Below, piece after piece: positions 33,466 to 44,893 of a stretch of 64,000 nt of DNA. The position numbers and the translations under genes are program-made. Within the stretch, counting starts at the first letter, position 1. The number at the start of each line of letters is the position of its first letter. The notes under the pieces are model-generated. The model worked only from the letters and a program-made list of their open reading frames with translations. It did no database searches and was not told where the DNA came from. The DNA is from Kribbella pratensis (GTDB lineage Bacteria > Actinomycetota > Actinomycetes > Propionibacteriales > Kribbellaceae), in the NCBI RefSeq assembly GCF_004366075.1, contig NZ_SODU01000001.1:2005134-2069133 (forward strand), read 5' to 3'.

Positions 33466-34731
33466 TCATGGGAGCAGGTCCCGGACCACCGCATCCGCCA
33501 GCAACCGCCCGCGATCGGTCAGCACGAGCCGGTCGCCATCCCCGGCGCCTGGCTCGACCGCCGCGCCCTCAGTGCCCCCAGTGCCCCCAGCGGCGATCAC
33601 CGCGAGACCGTCGGCGACCACCTGATCGACCGCGGCTCGCCCAGCCTCGTCCAGAACGTCGAGCGGCAGCCCCGCGGACAGCCGCACCTCGAGCAGCACC
33701 CGCTCGACGCGCCGGGTCTCCTCGTCGAGGGTCTCCCGCGCGTGCGCCGGGCTCTCGCCGGCGTTGATGCGCTCGGCGTACGCGCTCGGGTGCTTGACGT
33801 TCCACCAGCGCACCCCGCCGACATGGCTGTGCGCGCCCGGCCCGATCCCCCACCAGGTGTCGCCGCGCCAGTACAGCTCGTTGTGGCGGCAGCGGGCCGC
33901 CGTACTGCGGGCCCAGTTGGACACCTCGTACCACCGCAGCCCCTGGGCGGACAGCATCTCGTCGGCCAGCACATATTTGTCGGCCAGGTCGTCGTCGTCC
34001 GGCATCGGCAGCTCACCACGCCGGATCCGCCGCGCGAGCTGCGTGCCGTCCTCGATGATCAATGCGTACGCACTGACGTGATCCGGCTGCGCCGACAACG
34101 CCGACTCCAGCGACGCCCGCCAGTCGTCGAGCGACTCCCCTGGCGTCCCGTAGATGAGGTCCAGGTTCACGTGCTCGAACCCGGCCGCGGTCGCCTCCTT
34201 CACTGCCTGCAACGCGCGGCCCGGCGTGTGCTGCCGGTCGAGGATCCGCAGTACGTGCGAGGACGCGCTCTGCATCCCGAAACTCACCCGGGTGAACCCT
34301 GCCTCCAGCAGCGCCTCGAGGTACGCGGGGTCCACCGACTCCGGATTCGCCTCGGTCGTCACCTCCGCGCCGGGCGCGAGTCCGAACTCGTCCCGCACCG
34401 CGGCGAGCATCTTCCCCAGATCGGCGGCCGGCAGCAGGGTCGGCGTACCGCCCCCGAAGAACACCGTGTCGACCGGACGGTCCAGTTCGCCGAGGACCCG
34501 CCGCGCCGTCCGGACCTCGTCGACCGCGGTCTCGGCGTACGTCGCCTGTGAGCCGCCACCGCCCAACTCCTTGGCGGTGTAGGTGTTGAAGTCGCAGTAC
34601 CCGCACCGCGAGGCGCAGAACGGGACATGCAGGTAGAACCCCAACGGCCGCCCGGCAGCCTCCCGCACAGCAGCATCCGGCAACGCCCCGTCCCGAGGCG
34701 CAACCTCCCCCTCAGGCAATGTCGACGGCAC
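33466..34731 (-). CDS. hemW: Radical SAM protein HemW (heme chaperone-like)
   Basis: A 421-aa radical SAM protein with the cluster motif PFCASRCGYCDFNTY (CxxxCxxC), TVFFGGGTPTLLPAADLGKM and the HemW-type C-terminal domain (HNELYWRGDTWWGIGPGAHS). Once annotated as coproporphyrinogen dehydrogenase; HemW lacks the extra residues of HemN and is thought to hand heme to respiratory enzymes. GTG 34731 (PSTLPEGEVAPRDG) has GGGGG upstream. It is the housekeeping boundary of the polysaccharide region. Confidence 0.93.
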   Translation of the reverse strand: MPSTLPEGEVAPRDGALPDAAVREAAGRPLGFYLHVPFCASRCGYCDFNTYTAKELGGGGSQATYAETAVDEVRTARRVLGELDRPVDTVFFGGGTPTLLPAADLGKMLAAVRDEFGLAPGAEVTTEANPESVDPAYLEALLEAGFTRVSFGMQSASSHVLRILDRQHTPGRALQAVKEATAAGFEHVNLDLIYGTPGESLDDWRASLESALSAQPDHVSAYALIIEDGTQLARRIRRGELPMPDDDDLADKYVLADEMLSAQGLRWYEVSNWARSTAARCRHNELYWRGDTWWGIGPGAHSHVGGVRWWNVKHPSAYAERINAGESPAHARETLDEETRRVERVLLEVRLSAGLPLDVLDEAGRAAVDQVVADGLAVIAAGGTGGTEGAAVEPGAGDGDRLVLTDRGRLLADAVVRDLLP

Positions 34732-34871
34732 GCCCCCATCGTACGGACCGACGGGTAGTGGTCGGCCACGTCCACCCCGACCCACCGCCCGCCGCGCTCG
34801 CCTCTGGGTCGCCGAACCGACCACTACTCGTCGATCGGTACGCCGAGGATTTCTTCACCGGATCGCCGTAG

Positions 34872-35249
<378 letters not shown>

Positions 35250-35250
<1 letters not shown>

Positions 35251-35351
35251 TGCTGGAACCACTGGCCACCCAACTGGTTGCCGACGGCTACTTGCCCGAA
35301 ACTCTCGGCCACTACCGCTTCACCACGCTCGGCCTGGAAACTTTTGCATGA
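35250..35351 (+). pseudogene. Short coding tail downstream of the transporter relic
   Basis: From GTG 35250 a 33-codon frame reads LEPLATQLVADGYLPETLGH then YRFTTLGLETFA and stops at 35351. It has natural-looking composition and an AAGGAGGT upstream that is also part of the transporter tail codons. Probably the leftover end of a lost neighbour; I do not recognise the family. Between 35352 and 35448 I see nothing. Confidence 0.3.
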
Positions 35352-35448
35352 GCAGCTGCACGTGCCGAACAAATGATCGACCAAGGCCATTCCTCACCAC
35401 CGGCCGACCGGCGCGAGGCGTTGCTTGTGTTTGCACCCCATCAGTTGT

Positions 35449-36228
35449 TCATCGTTGCCCGGCCAACAGGCGCCTCGGAGGGTAGCCGTCGGGCCGATCG
35501 GTGAAGAGGTTGAGGCCGGCGGTTCGCGTGGGTGCTCTGAGGTGCAGATGGTTGGACTCGATGGTGTAGGTGAGGGGCGTACCGAGGGTGCCCAGGAAGG
35601 CTTGTTCCAGAGCGGCGGCTCGGCCTGTGGGGTTGGTCGGGGTGATGCTGAGATCGGTGAAGGTGAGCGTGTCGTTGGCACGGGCAACTGTTGCGGTGAA
35701 TGGGCTGCTGCCGGTTGAGCCGGTGGCCAGGGTTCCGTTGAGGGTCAGAGTCGCGGGGACGACTCCGGCGTAGTGCTCGACGTGGTTTTTGTCGCGGACG
35801 ACCGACTCCACGATCCACAGCGTGCCGTCGAGTGGAGGGTCGGGTTCGGCGAGGCGACGATCCAGCAGGACAAGCGTGATCCGGCCGTTGGTCAGGGTGA
35901 AGGTGTCGCCGTCGACGGCCCACTCCGGCTCGTGGAGCAGGAATTCGAAGACCCAGTCTTCCTGAGCCTCGAATTCGGGACCGCATCCCATCTGGGTCTG
36001 GACCCCGGGCTCGACCCGCAGTACGCCGTCGTCGAGCACGATCGCCCCGCTGAGCGAGTTGCACCCGGCCCGTGCGATCAGTACGCCGTCTTTCCGGATC
36101 TGTAGCCGGATCCGCGTACCCGGTACCAGCGCCCGCTCCACACCGTCTTCCTGCACCGACACCGACAGGTACGTCTTCCCCAGCGGCGACCCTTCCCGAC
36201 CGATCAACGGCCCGTAAACCAGCGTCAT
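35449..36228 (-). CDS. META domain protein (HslJ-like)
   Basis: A 259-aa protein. Residues about 20-120 contain the META motif pattern: ARAGCNSLSGAIVLDDGVLR then TQMGCGPEFEAQEDWVFEFL, the usual Cys-Asn and Met-Gly-Cys sites. A second related domain follows (PPLDGTLWIVESVVRDKNHV to SITPTNPTG). META domains occur in envelope proteins such as HslJ; function is unclear. No signal peptide is visible with the start chosen (ATG 36228, preceded by AAGGGGAG). Confidence 0.85.
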   Translation of the reverse strand: MTLVYGPLIGREGSPLGKTYLSVSVQEDGVERALVPGTRIRLQIRKDGVLIARAGCNSLSGAIVLDDGVLRVEPGVQTQMGCGPEFEAQEDWVFEFLLHEPEWAVDGDTFTLTNGRITLVLLDRRLAEPDPPLDGTLWIVESVVRDKNHVEHYAGVVPATLTLNGTLATGSTGSSPFTATVARANDTLTFTDLSITPTNPTGRAAALEQAFLGTLGTPLTYTIESNHLHLRAPTRTAGLNLFTDRPDGYPPRRLLAGQR

Positions 36229-36299
36229 CACACTCCCCTTCCACTCCGGATCATCCCGCTGATCACGGTGGTGGACCAGACGTAGATGCCCCACGCGGT

Positions 36300-36452
36300 T
36301 CAGAGGCCTCGAAGCCAGCCTTCAACTGCTGCGAGGTCTTCCCCATCGAGTCCGCGATGCGCCTCGACACGTCGCAGGAGAGTCGGGTTCAGGTAGTTGT
36401 CCTGTACCCATTGGATCGGTTCGTCGCGTTCGGCAGTCGTCGCCAACAGCAT
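36300..36452 (-). CDS. Small ORF or C-terminal remnant (50 aa)
   Basis: A 50-aa frame, LLATTAERDEPIQWVQDNYL to EDLAAVEGWLRGL, with normal amino-acid balance. The open frame extends further upstream (QLRGMLL) without a clear Shine-Dalgarno, so this could be the 3' end of a decayed gene overlapped by the PurO-like gene's promoter region. No family recognised. It is the only coding signal in the 36229-36493 gap. Confidence 0.35.
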   Translation of the reverse strand: MLLATTAERDEPIQWVQDNYLNPTLLRRVEAHRGLDGEDLAAVEGWLRGL

Positions 36453-36493
36453 GCCACGCAACTGGTCTGAGCCGGCCGCGTATGCTCGCGCGC

Positions 36494-37177
36494 ATGTTGG
36501 GTGATGGGGCCGTCGAGTACCCGGGGCGTGGGGTTGCTGTTGGGCGGGATCTGGAGGGGGTGCCGTTCTTCTCGTACTGGTTGACTGGGCGGTCTCGCGC
36601 GTCGCAGGCTCGGGAGCTTGTGGTGGGTGAGCGGGAGATTGTCGTGCGGGACACCTCGGGTGGGGCGGTTGACGATCTGCGGCATTACACCGCGGCGGTT
36701 CGCGGAGACGACTGGGTGATTGTCGGGAACGGGACGCAGGTTGCCGAGCTCGCGGCGGTTCGCGAGGTGCAGCCCGATCTTCAGGTGGCGCTGCGTGGGC
36801 TGACCTATGAACCCGACCCACCGATCCACACGCCCCGCATCACCGCGGGCGCGACGATTGCCGACGCGGGACTGACGGATGTCGTGATCGGATCAGCGCG
36901 CGCGTGCGACGGTGCGCCCGAGCTCACCGAGCACCCGTCGCTGTACGCCGTCCGCGTTGCGGCGGGCACAGCCCTCACCACCACGACCTACGCCGGTACT
37001 GCGGACCACGTGACAATCAACGGTCGCCCGGAAACGGTCGCGGTCGCGCTCCCGTGGTCCGCGATCACCGAGCACCTTTGGCAATCCCTGCAACCGTCGC
37101 TGCGCGTCGCCGCGATCACGGTCCGGCTGGACGGCGCCGGCTTCAGCGGCGCCGTCCAGCGATCCAGAACAGCCTGA
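36494..37177 (+). CDS. IMP cyclohydrolase-like protein (PurO family)
   Basis: A 227-aa protein resembling archaeal PurO: VEYPGRGVAVGRDLEGVPFF then SYWLTGRSRASQARELV, LRHYTAAVRGDDWVIVGNGT and YEPDPPIHTPRITAG. PurO closes the IMP ring as the last step of purine synthesis in archaea; most bacteria use the PurH fusion instead. Here it may process a nucleotide analogue or be a second cyclohydrolase. ATG 36494 (LGDGAVEYPGRG) is chosen over 36482. Its stop directly abuts the converging acyl-CoA ligase stop, with no spacer. Confidence 0.75.
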   Translation: MLGDGAVEYPGRGVAVGRDLEGVPFFSYWLTGRSRASQARELVVGEREIVVRDTSGGAVDDLRHYTAAVRGDDWVIVGNGTQVAELAAVREVQPDLQVALRGLTYEPDPPIHTPRITAGATIADAGLTDVVIGSARACDGAPELTEHPSLYAVRVAAGTALTTTTYAGTADHVTINGRPETVAVALPWSAITEHLWQSLQPSLRVAAITVRLDGAGFSGAVQRSRTA

Positions 37178-39013
37178 CTACTCGTACATCTTGTCGAGTA
37201 CGTCGGCGTACTGGGTTTCGACGTGTTTGCGTTTGAGTTTGAGGCTCGGGGTCATCTCGCCCGACTCGACGGTGAGGTCGCGGTCGAGGATGGTGAACTT
37301 CTTGATGGTCTCCCACCGGTTGAGGCCGGCGTTGAGTTCGTCGACGTACCCCTGGACCATCGCCTGCGCGGCGTCCGACGTGACGATCTCGGCGTACGAC
37401 TTGCCGCCGAGACCGTTCGCGGCGGCCCAGCCCTCGATCGCGTCGGGGTCGAGCGTGACCAGCGCGGACACGAAGTTGCGCAGGTTGCCGTGCACGATGA
37501 ACTGGCTCGCGTACGGGCAGATCGTCTTGAAGCGGCCCTCGATCACCTGCGGCGCGACGTACTTGCCGCCGGAGGTCTTGAACAGGTCCTTCTTCCGGTC
37601 CGTGATGAACAGGTACTCGTCCTCGAAGTGCCCGATGTCACCGGTGTGGAACCAGCCGTCGGCGTCGATCACCTCGGCGGTCTGCTCGGGCTGGTTGTGG
37701 TACCCGCTCATCACGCCGTCGCCCTTGATCAGGATCTCCCCGTCCTCGGCGATCTTGAACTGCGTCCCGGGGAACGCCGGTCCGACACTTCCGAGCCGGT
37801 ACTGCGTCGGCCGGTTCAGCGTCGATCCCGCCGAGGTCTCCGACAGCCCGTACCCCTCGAGGATCAGCAGCCCGGCCGCGTGGAACCACTCCGCCAGGGA
37901 CTTGTCGAGCGCGGCCGACCCGGACACGAAGAACCGGATCCGCCCGCCGAACCGGGCCCGGATCTTCGACAGCACCAGGCGATCCGCCGCCGCGTACTGC
38001 GCGCCCAGCAACCCGCCCGGCTCCTTGCCGGCCTGTCGCAGAGCAGACACCCGAGCCCCGACCCCGAACGCCCAGTCGAACAGCTTGGCCTTCGCCCCGC
38101 CCTCGGACTGGATCATCGTCACGATCCGCGCGTGCGCCTTCTCGAAGATCCGCGGCGCCGCGGCCATGAAGGTCGGCTGTACTACCGCCGCATTGTCGAC
38201 AATCTTGTCGATCCGTCCGTCGACCGCGGTCGCGAATCCGAGCTGGAACTGTACGGCGAGCAGCACCTGGCCGAACACATGCGACAACGGCAGCCAGAGG
38301 AACTGCAGGTCGTCCGGTGAGAGCACCCGCATCCCCTCGACCGCGGCGCCCTCGTACGTCCACACCGAGTGCGGCAGCCGCACGCCCTTCGGACGTCCCG
38401 TCGTACCGGACGTGTAGATCAACGTGCACAAATCATCCGGCTTGATGCCTGCAATCCGATCGTCGACAATCGACGGATGCTCGGCCAGGTACTCGTCGCC
38501 GAGAATGTCGAGCTGCCCGAGTCCGATCACCCAGTCACCGTCACTCTCCAGAGGCGTGCCGTCCAGCAGCACGACCTTGCGCAGCGACGGCGTCTCGTTC
38601 CGGTGCTCGCGAAGCTTGTCCACCTGGCCCGCGTCCTCGGCGAACACCACCTGGACGTCGGCATCGGCCACGATGAACGCGACGTCCGACGAGATCGTCG
38701 ACGGGTAGATCGTGGTGGTCGCGGCGGCGGCCAGTACGGCGGCCAGGTAGCACTCGATCCACTCGATCCGGGTGCTCGACGCGACGGCGACCCGCTGCTC
38801 CGGCTCCACCCCCAGCGCGATCAGGCCCGCGGCGCGCCGGCGGGCCAGCGCTTCGGTCTCCCGCCAGCTCACCGACTTCCATTGCTCCCCGCGCGGGAAC
38901 CGGAACGCCTCCCGGTCAGGCGTCGCCTCCACCCGGTCCAGGAACATCTGGGCCATGGTGTCCTTGCGGTTGCTGAGAAGCGCGAGCTGGCCGGAATCGG
39001 CGACAGGCGTCAT
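37178..39013 (-). CDS. Long-chain fatty acid--CoA ligase (AMP-dependent)
   Basis: A 611-aa adenylate-forming enzyme. The nucleotide motif CTLIYTSGTTGRPKGVRLPH, LILEGYGLSETSAGSTLN and GWFHTGDIGHFEDEYLFITD with the hinge DRKKDLFKTSGGKYVAPQ mark the FAA1/FadD15-type group. It activates fatty acids to acyl-CoA through acyl-AMP at the inner face of the membrane. ATG 39013 has GGAGG 6 nt upstream. No lipid gene is adjacent, so its chain is uncertain. Confidence 0.93.
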   Translation of the reverse strand: MTPVADSGQLALLSNRKDTMAQMFLDRVEATPDREAFRFPRGEQWKSVSWRETEALARRRAAGLIALGVEPEQRVAVASSTRIEWIECYLAAVLAAAATTTIYPSTISSDVAFIVADADVQVVFAEDAGQVDKLREHRNETPSLRKVVLLDGTPLESDGDWVIGLGQLDILGDEYLAEHPSIVDDRIAGIKPDDLCTLIYTSGTTGRPKGVRLPHSVWTYEGAAVEGMRVLSPDDLQFLWLPLSHVFGQVLLAVQFQLGFATAVDGRIDKIVDNAAVVQPTFMAAAPRIFEKAHARIVTMIQSEGGAKAKLFDWAFGVGARVSALRQAGKEPGGLLGAQYAAADRLVLSKIRARFGGRIRFFVSGSAALDKSLAEWFHAAGLLILEGYGLSETSAGSTLNRPTQYRLGSVGPAFPGTQFKIAEDGEILIKGDGVMSGYHNQPEQTAEVIDADGWFHTGDIGHFEDEYLFITDRKKDLFKTSGGKYVAPQVIEGRFKTICPYASQFIVHGNLRNFVSALVTLDPDAIEGWAAANGLGGKSYAEIVTSDAAQAMVQGYVDELNAGLNRWETIKKFTILDRDLTVESGEMTPSLKLKRKHVETQYADVLDKMYE

Positions 39014-39121
39014 AACTGGCCTCCGTAGGGGGTCAAGTGACTGGAGGGTAATCGCTGGGCACCGTGCCTGACCATGGCACTCGCTTGCCCACGTACACCT
39101 TCTCCATTACGTTTCCGCAAC

Positions 39122-40717
39122 ATGCGCATACGGTCGGTGGCTCTCGTCTCACTATCCGTTCTACTCCTCGCTCTCGGCGCGCCGGCCCACGCGGTGACCC
39201 CGCCGGCGGAGTTCGGGTCGGACTACGACGACCCGCGGACCCCCGCGCCGAAGGTCGCCGTACCGGACACCAGGCACTGCGAGGTGCAGATCGTCCGGAA
39301 CCAGTTCCGCAACTTCGACCCGTACCAGGCGACCTACACTCCCCCGGCCGGCTGCCAAGGCCCGTGGTCGAAGGTCGTGCTGCGGATGCACGGCGAGGTG
39401 AAGGGCGTCCAGTACGACCGCCTCGGCCACATCACGATCGGCGGCGTCGGCGTCTTCCGTACGTCGACCCCGGAGCCGAGCGCAGACGGTATCGCGTGGG
39501 ACGTCGAGAAGGACGTCACGTCGTACAGCCCGCTCCTGCGGACGTCGCAACCGGTCGTGATGGAGCTCGGCAACGTCGTCAACGACACGTACACCGGGGT
39601 CCTCGACATCACCGTGACCCTCGACTTCTACACGACCGACCGCCACACCCCGGCTGCCCGGACCGCCAACGACGTACTCCCGCTGCAGAACCAGACGCGT
39701 CAGGACTCCGACCTGATCGGTACGGCGACTCTGCCGCGCAACACCACCCGCCTCCTCGGCGAGGTCTACGTCACCGGATCAGGCGGCGGCTGCGAGGAGT
39801 TCTGGGACACGTCCGCGCCGGCCGAGACCGGGTACTCCTGCCCGGACGGCTCGCCGTACCGCGAGGTCGACGTCAGCATCGACGGCAAACTCGCCGGGAT
39901 CGCGTTGCCGTACCCGTACATCTACACGGGCGGCTGGTCGAACCCGTACTCGTGGCGCCCGTCTCCCGCACCGCGCGCCTTCGACATCAAGCCCCTGACC
40001 TACGACCTCACGCCGTTCGCCGGACTGCTCACCGACGGCAAGCCGCACGAGTTCCGCGTGCACGTCGACGGCGTACCGGCCGGCCAGTCGGGGTGGTTCA
40101 CAGTCCCGAACCTGCACGTGTGGACCGACCCACACCGAGCACAGACGACCGGCGGCCTCACGTCGTACGCCGTCAGCCCGCTGGCGAAGACCGACGACGT
40201 GAGCGGCGCCCCGAACGCGGCCGGCGCCGTCACCACGAACGCGTCCCGCAACCTGACGATCAGCGGGTACGTCGACACCTCGGCGGGCCGGATCCGGACG
40301 AGCGTCCAGCGCACGCTGAGCAACGTCTCGAAGCACACCTGGGACGCCGGCGAGTCCCGGGACGCGCTGGACGCGAACTGGCGTGACACCGCGACGACGA
40401 TCAGCAACGGCCACGTCGAGCGCACCGACCTCGACTACGGCAAGAACGGCGTACTCACCTTCTTGCCCAACGCAACGATCCCCGGCGGGTACGACGTCGT
40501 CACGGACCTGAAGATCCACGACACGATTCGCACCCCGGCGCAGACCAGCACCGAGACGTACGACGGCCGCGCGTCCTGGATCTACGGCGTACCGCGGGAC
40601 CAACGGCACGCGACCGGGACCCAGATCGTACGCTTCCGCGCGATCGGGCACGGCTGCTACGACCACACCCTGACCGCGGTGAACGGCGTTTATACGAAGG
40701 ACTTCTACCGCTGCTGA
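39122..40717 (+). CDS. Secreted PNGase A-family amidase
   Basis: A 531-aa protein. Sec signal: RIRSVALVSLSVLLLALGAP to AHA. The PNGase A pattern is clear: KGVQYDRLGHITIGGVGVFR, TSTPEPSADGIAWDVEKDVT and YSPLLRTSQPVVMELGNVVN then YTGVLDITVTLDFY. The C-terminal half (DIKPLTYDLTPFAGLLTDGK) follows the second jelly roll of the family. PNGase A removes N-glycans from Asn, leaving Asp, and tolerates core alpha-1,3-fucose; it is best known from plants. Activity here is by homology. Its 3' end overlaps the converging AfsR-type gene by 13 bp. Confidence 0.85.
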   Translation: MRIRSVALVSLSVLLLALGAPAHAVTPPAEFGSDYDDPRTPAPKVAVPDTRHCEVQIVRNQFRNFDPYQATYTPPAGCQGPWSKVVLRMHGEVKGVQYDRLGHITIGGVGVFRTSTPEPSADGIAWDVEKDVTSYSPLLRTSQPVVMELGNVVNDTYTGVLDITVTLDFYTTDRHTPAARTANDVLPLQNQTRQDSDLIGTATLPRNTTRLLGEVYVTGSGGGCEEFWDTSAPAETGYSCPDGSPYREVDVSIDGKLAGIALPYPYIYTGGWSNPYSWRPSPAPRAFDIKPLTYDLTPFAGLLTDGKPHEFRVHVDGVPAGQSGWFTVPNLHVWTDPHRAQTTGGLTSYAVSPLAKTDDVSGAPNAAGAVTTNASRNLTISGYVDTSAGRIRTSVQRTLSNVSKHTWDAGESRDALDANWRDTATTISNGHVERTDLDYGKNGVLTFLPNATIPGGYDVVTDLKIHDTIRTPAQTSTETYDGRASWIYGVPRDQRHATGTQIVRFRAIGHGCYDHTLTAVNGVYTKDFYRC

Positions 40718-43440
40718 GCGAGACACTTGCGGACTGTCTCCGCATCGGGGTGCTCGAGATCGTCCAGGATCTCCAGGGCCGCGGCGTAACTGGCTCGTGC
40801 GCCGTCGCCGCGGCCGGCCCGGTCCTGGACGCGGGCCATTGCCATCAGGCAGTCCGCGGTGTCGAGCCGGCGGCCGAGCCCGCGCAGTGTCTCGACCGCG
40901 ACCGTGTACAGCGCGATCGCCTCGTCGATCCGTCCGAGGCCGGCGAGCGCATAGCCGCTGGTGTCGCTGGCCACGGCGCGACCGAACTCCGAGTCCACCT
41001 CGGCGTACAACTTCAGTGACTGCTGGGCATAGTCCAGTCCGGCCTCGTACTCGCCGAGCTCGGAGTGGTACCAGCCGAGGTTGTTGAGGGCGTTCGCCCG
41101 GGCATCGACATGACCGGTGCGCTCGTAGATCCGCAACGCCCGCTGGGTGTGCTCGATGGCTCGCCGATGATCCCCGATCCGCGTGTACACCCGCCCCAGC
41201 CCGAGTGAACCGTGCGCGATCCCGGCCTGGTCGTCGAGCTCCTCCGCGATACCGAGCGCGAGCTCGTGCTGCCGGATCGCCTCGTCCCACTCGCGCATCG
41301 CCATGTGCCCGCGGGCCAGGTCGCGCCGCGTGTGCGCCTGCTTGCGCAGATCGCCCAGCCGCACCGCCGCCTCGAGCGCCAACTGCTGCGCCTGCGCATA
41401 CCCGGACCGGCCGCGGAAATCGAGATAGTCCGCGATCGTCCACACACAGAGCCAGAGCAGTTCGTCGGCACGCCCGGCCGCGGCCCGCAGTACGGCGAGA
41501 TTGTTCGGCTGCTCCGCATCGAACCAGGCGAACGCCTCGTCGCGGGTCGCCGGCGCGACCACCTCGACGTCTGCGGGAAGCTCCGGCAGCGCGACGCGGA
41601 CCCTGCTCGGCGCCAGCAGAACCGCGGCCGCGAACCCGGTGTGGACGAGGTAGCCGAGCAGGCGCTCCAACGCCGCGTCCGCTTCGCCCGGCTCGCACAA
41701 TTCCTGCCCGTAGGCACGCAGCAGATCGTGCAGCACCCACCGATCCGGCTCGATCTCGATCAGCTGATGGTTGGCGACCAGCTCCGCGACCATCCGCCGC
41801 GCCTCCCGGACCGGTACGCCGGCCAGCGCGGCCGCCGCTCCAGGTGTGATCTCCGTACCCGGATGCTGGGCGACCAGCCGGAACATCCGCGCGAGTTCGG
41901 GCCGCAACTGCCGGTACGACCAGGAGAAGATCGTCCGTACGCCGACACCGTCCGCGGTCGACAGCGCGTCGAGCGGCCCCTCGCCCAGCGTGCTGACGAA
42001 CGACGCCAGCGACCGGTGCGGCCGCAGCGCGATCTGCGCGGCGATCAACGACAGCGCCAGCGGCAGACCGGCACAACGCTCGGCCAGCGCGTCGACGCTC
42101 GCCGGATCCGACCGGAACCGCTCCGCACCGATTCTTGCCGCCAGCAACTGCTTCGACTCGAGTGCGTCGAACACATCCAGCCGGATCGGTTCCGCCTGCT
42201 CGGTCGCGACCAGGCCGGCGAGCTCGTTGCGGCTGGTGACGACGGTGCGGCACCGGGATCCGGTCGTCGCGAGCGGACGGACCTGATCGGCGGATCGCGC
42301 GTTGTCGAGGACGACCAGGACCGCCCGATCGGCCAGCAGGCTGCGGTACAGCGCGATCTGTTCCTCGGCGTTCGCCGGCAGCCGATCAGGCGCCGTGCCC
42401 AGCGCGACCAGGAAACGCGACAGCACCGCGAGTGGGTCCGCCGGTTCCGTGACGGGCGAGAAGCCGAGCAGGTCGGCGTACAGGATGCCGTCGGGGAACC
42501 GGTCCGCGACCTGACGGGCCCAGTGGACGGCGAGCGAGGTCTTGCCGACGCCGGCCGGGCCGATGACCAGTCCGAGGCCTGCGGTCGGGAGGAGCTGGTC
42601 CAGACGCTCGAGGTCGTCGGCTCGGCCGGTGAAGGCAGGGACGCCGGCGGGGAGCTGTCGCGGTACGACGCCGAGCTCTGTCGGGGCGAGCAGTTCGGCA
42701 TGCAGCCGTTGCAGTTCCGGGCCGGGGTCGGCGCCCAGCAGCTCCCGGAGCCGATCGGCCACGTCGGCGTACGTCGACAGTGCGAGCGCCGTGCGGCCGG
42801 ATGCCCGGTGCGCGCTGATGAGCTGCGCCCAGACGCGTTCCCTGGCCGGATGCCGCTCGGCGAGTTCGGTGAGTTCGGGGACGAGGGCGGTCGATTCGCC
42901 GGCCGCCAGGCGCGCGTCGAAGTACAGCTCCTGGGCCTGGAGGTGTTCCTCGTCCAGTCGCGGGACGAGCTCCCGGCTCACGGTGCCGATGTCGAGACCG
43001 GCCAGCGGTCGGCCACGCCAGAGCGCGAGGGCCCTGCCCAGCGTGTCGATCCGGGCGGCCGGATCCGCGATGCCGGTGGCTTCGCGCACCAGTTCGCGGA
43101 ACACCTCGACATCGACGTTCGCCAGCTCGGCACGCAACGAGTAGCCGCCGGGAGCGGTCGCGATGGTGGTGCGGTCGGTGTCCCCGATCGTGGCGCGCAG
43201 GCGGGAGACGTAGATCTGTAACGCGGAGCGTGGGTTGCTCGGTAGCTCGTCCTCGTTCCACAGCAGATCGACGAGTTCGTCGACCGGCATCGTCCGGTTG
43301 ACCCGCAGTACGAGCGCAGCCAGCAACACCGTGACCCGGCGCGACGGCAACGGTACGACGTCGCCGTCGGAGGTCCTGACCTCAACCGCCCCCAGCACCC
43401 TGAACTCCAGCCCGGCCACCTCCCTCGCCAGAGCGTTCAA
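40705..43440 (-). CDS. AfsR/SARP-type transcriptional regulator with NB-ARC and TPR domains
   Basis: A 911-aa regulator. An OmpR-like DNA-binding domain (about 12-95, PLPSRRVTVLLAALVLRVNR) and the bacterial transcriptional activation domain (about 100-245) come first. The NB-ARC ATPase (about 265-540) has Walker A VIGPAGVGKTSLAVHWA and Walker B AVLVVLDNAR. TPR repeats fill the C-terminus (HGSLGLGRVYTRIGDHRRAI, ANALNNLGWYHSELGEYEAG). Such proteins integrate signals and activate secondary metabolism or other genes. No biosynthetic cluster is adjacent. Confidence 0.94.
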   Translation of the reverse strand: MNALAREVAGLEFRVLGAVEVRTSDGDVVPLPSRRVTVLLAALVLRVNRTMPVDELVDLLWNEDELPSNPRSALQIYVSRLRATIGDTDRTTIATAPGGYSLRAELANVDVEVFRELVREATGIADPAARIDTLGRALALWRGRPLAGLDIGTVSRELVPRLDEEHLQAQELYFDARLAAGESTALVPELTELAERHPARERVWAQLISAHRASGRTALALSTYADVADRLRELLGADPGPELQRLHAELLAPTELGVVPRQLPAGVPAFTGRADDLERLDQLLPTAGLGLVIGPAGVGKTSLAVHWARQVADRFPDGILYADLLGFSPVTEPADPLAVLSRFLVALGTAPDRLPANAEEQIALYRSLLADRAVLVVLDNARSADQVRPLATTGSRCRTVVTSRNELAGLVATEQAEPIRLDVFDALESKQLLAARIGAERFRSDPASVDALAERCAGLPLALSLIAAQIALRPHRSLASFVSTLGEGPLDALSTADGVGVRTIFSWSYRQLRPELARMFRLVAQHPGTEITPGAAAALAGVPVREARRMVAELVANHQLIEIEPDRWVLHDLLRAYGQELCEPGEADAALERLLGYLVHTGFAAAVLLAPSRVRVALPELPADVEVVAPATRDEAFAWFDAEQPNNLAVLRAAAGRADELLWLCVWTIADYLDFRGRSGYAQAQQLALEAAVRLGDLRKQAHTRRDLARGHMAMREWDEAIRQHELALGIAEELDDQAGIAHGSLGLGRVYTRIGDHRRAIEHTQRALRIYERTGHVDARANALNNLGWYHSELGEYEAGLDYAQQSLKLYAEVDSEFGRAVASDTSGYALAGLGRIDEAIALYTVAVETLRGLGRRLDTADCLMAMARVQDRAGRGDGARASYAAALEILDDLEHPDAETVRKCLAQQR

Positions 43441-43459
43441 TCCTAGGGCCCGCCCCGGG

Positions 43460-44828
<1,369 letters not shown>

Positions 44829-44893
44829 AGGGCTTCTCCTGGAGTGGACGGTTCCGTGATGTGGGACAGTGTTTCAGATTCGGGACAGCGCTT

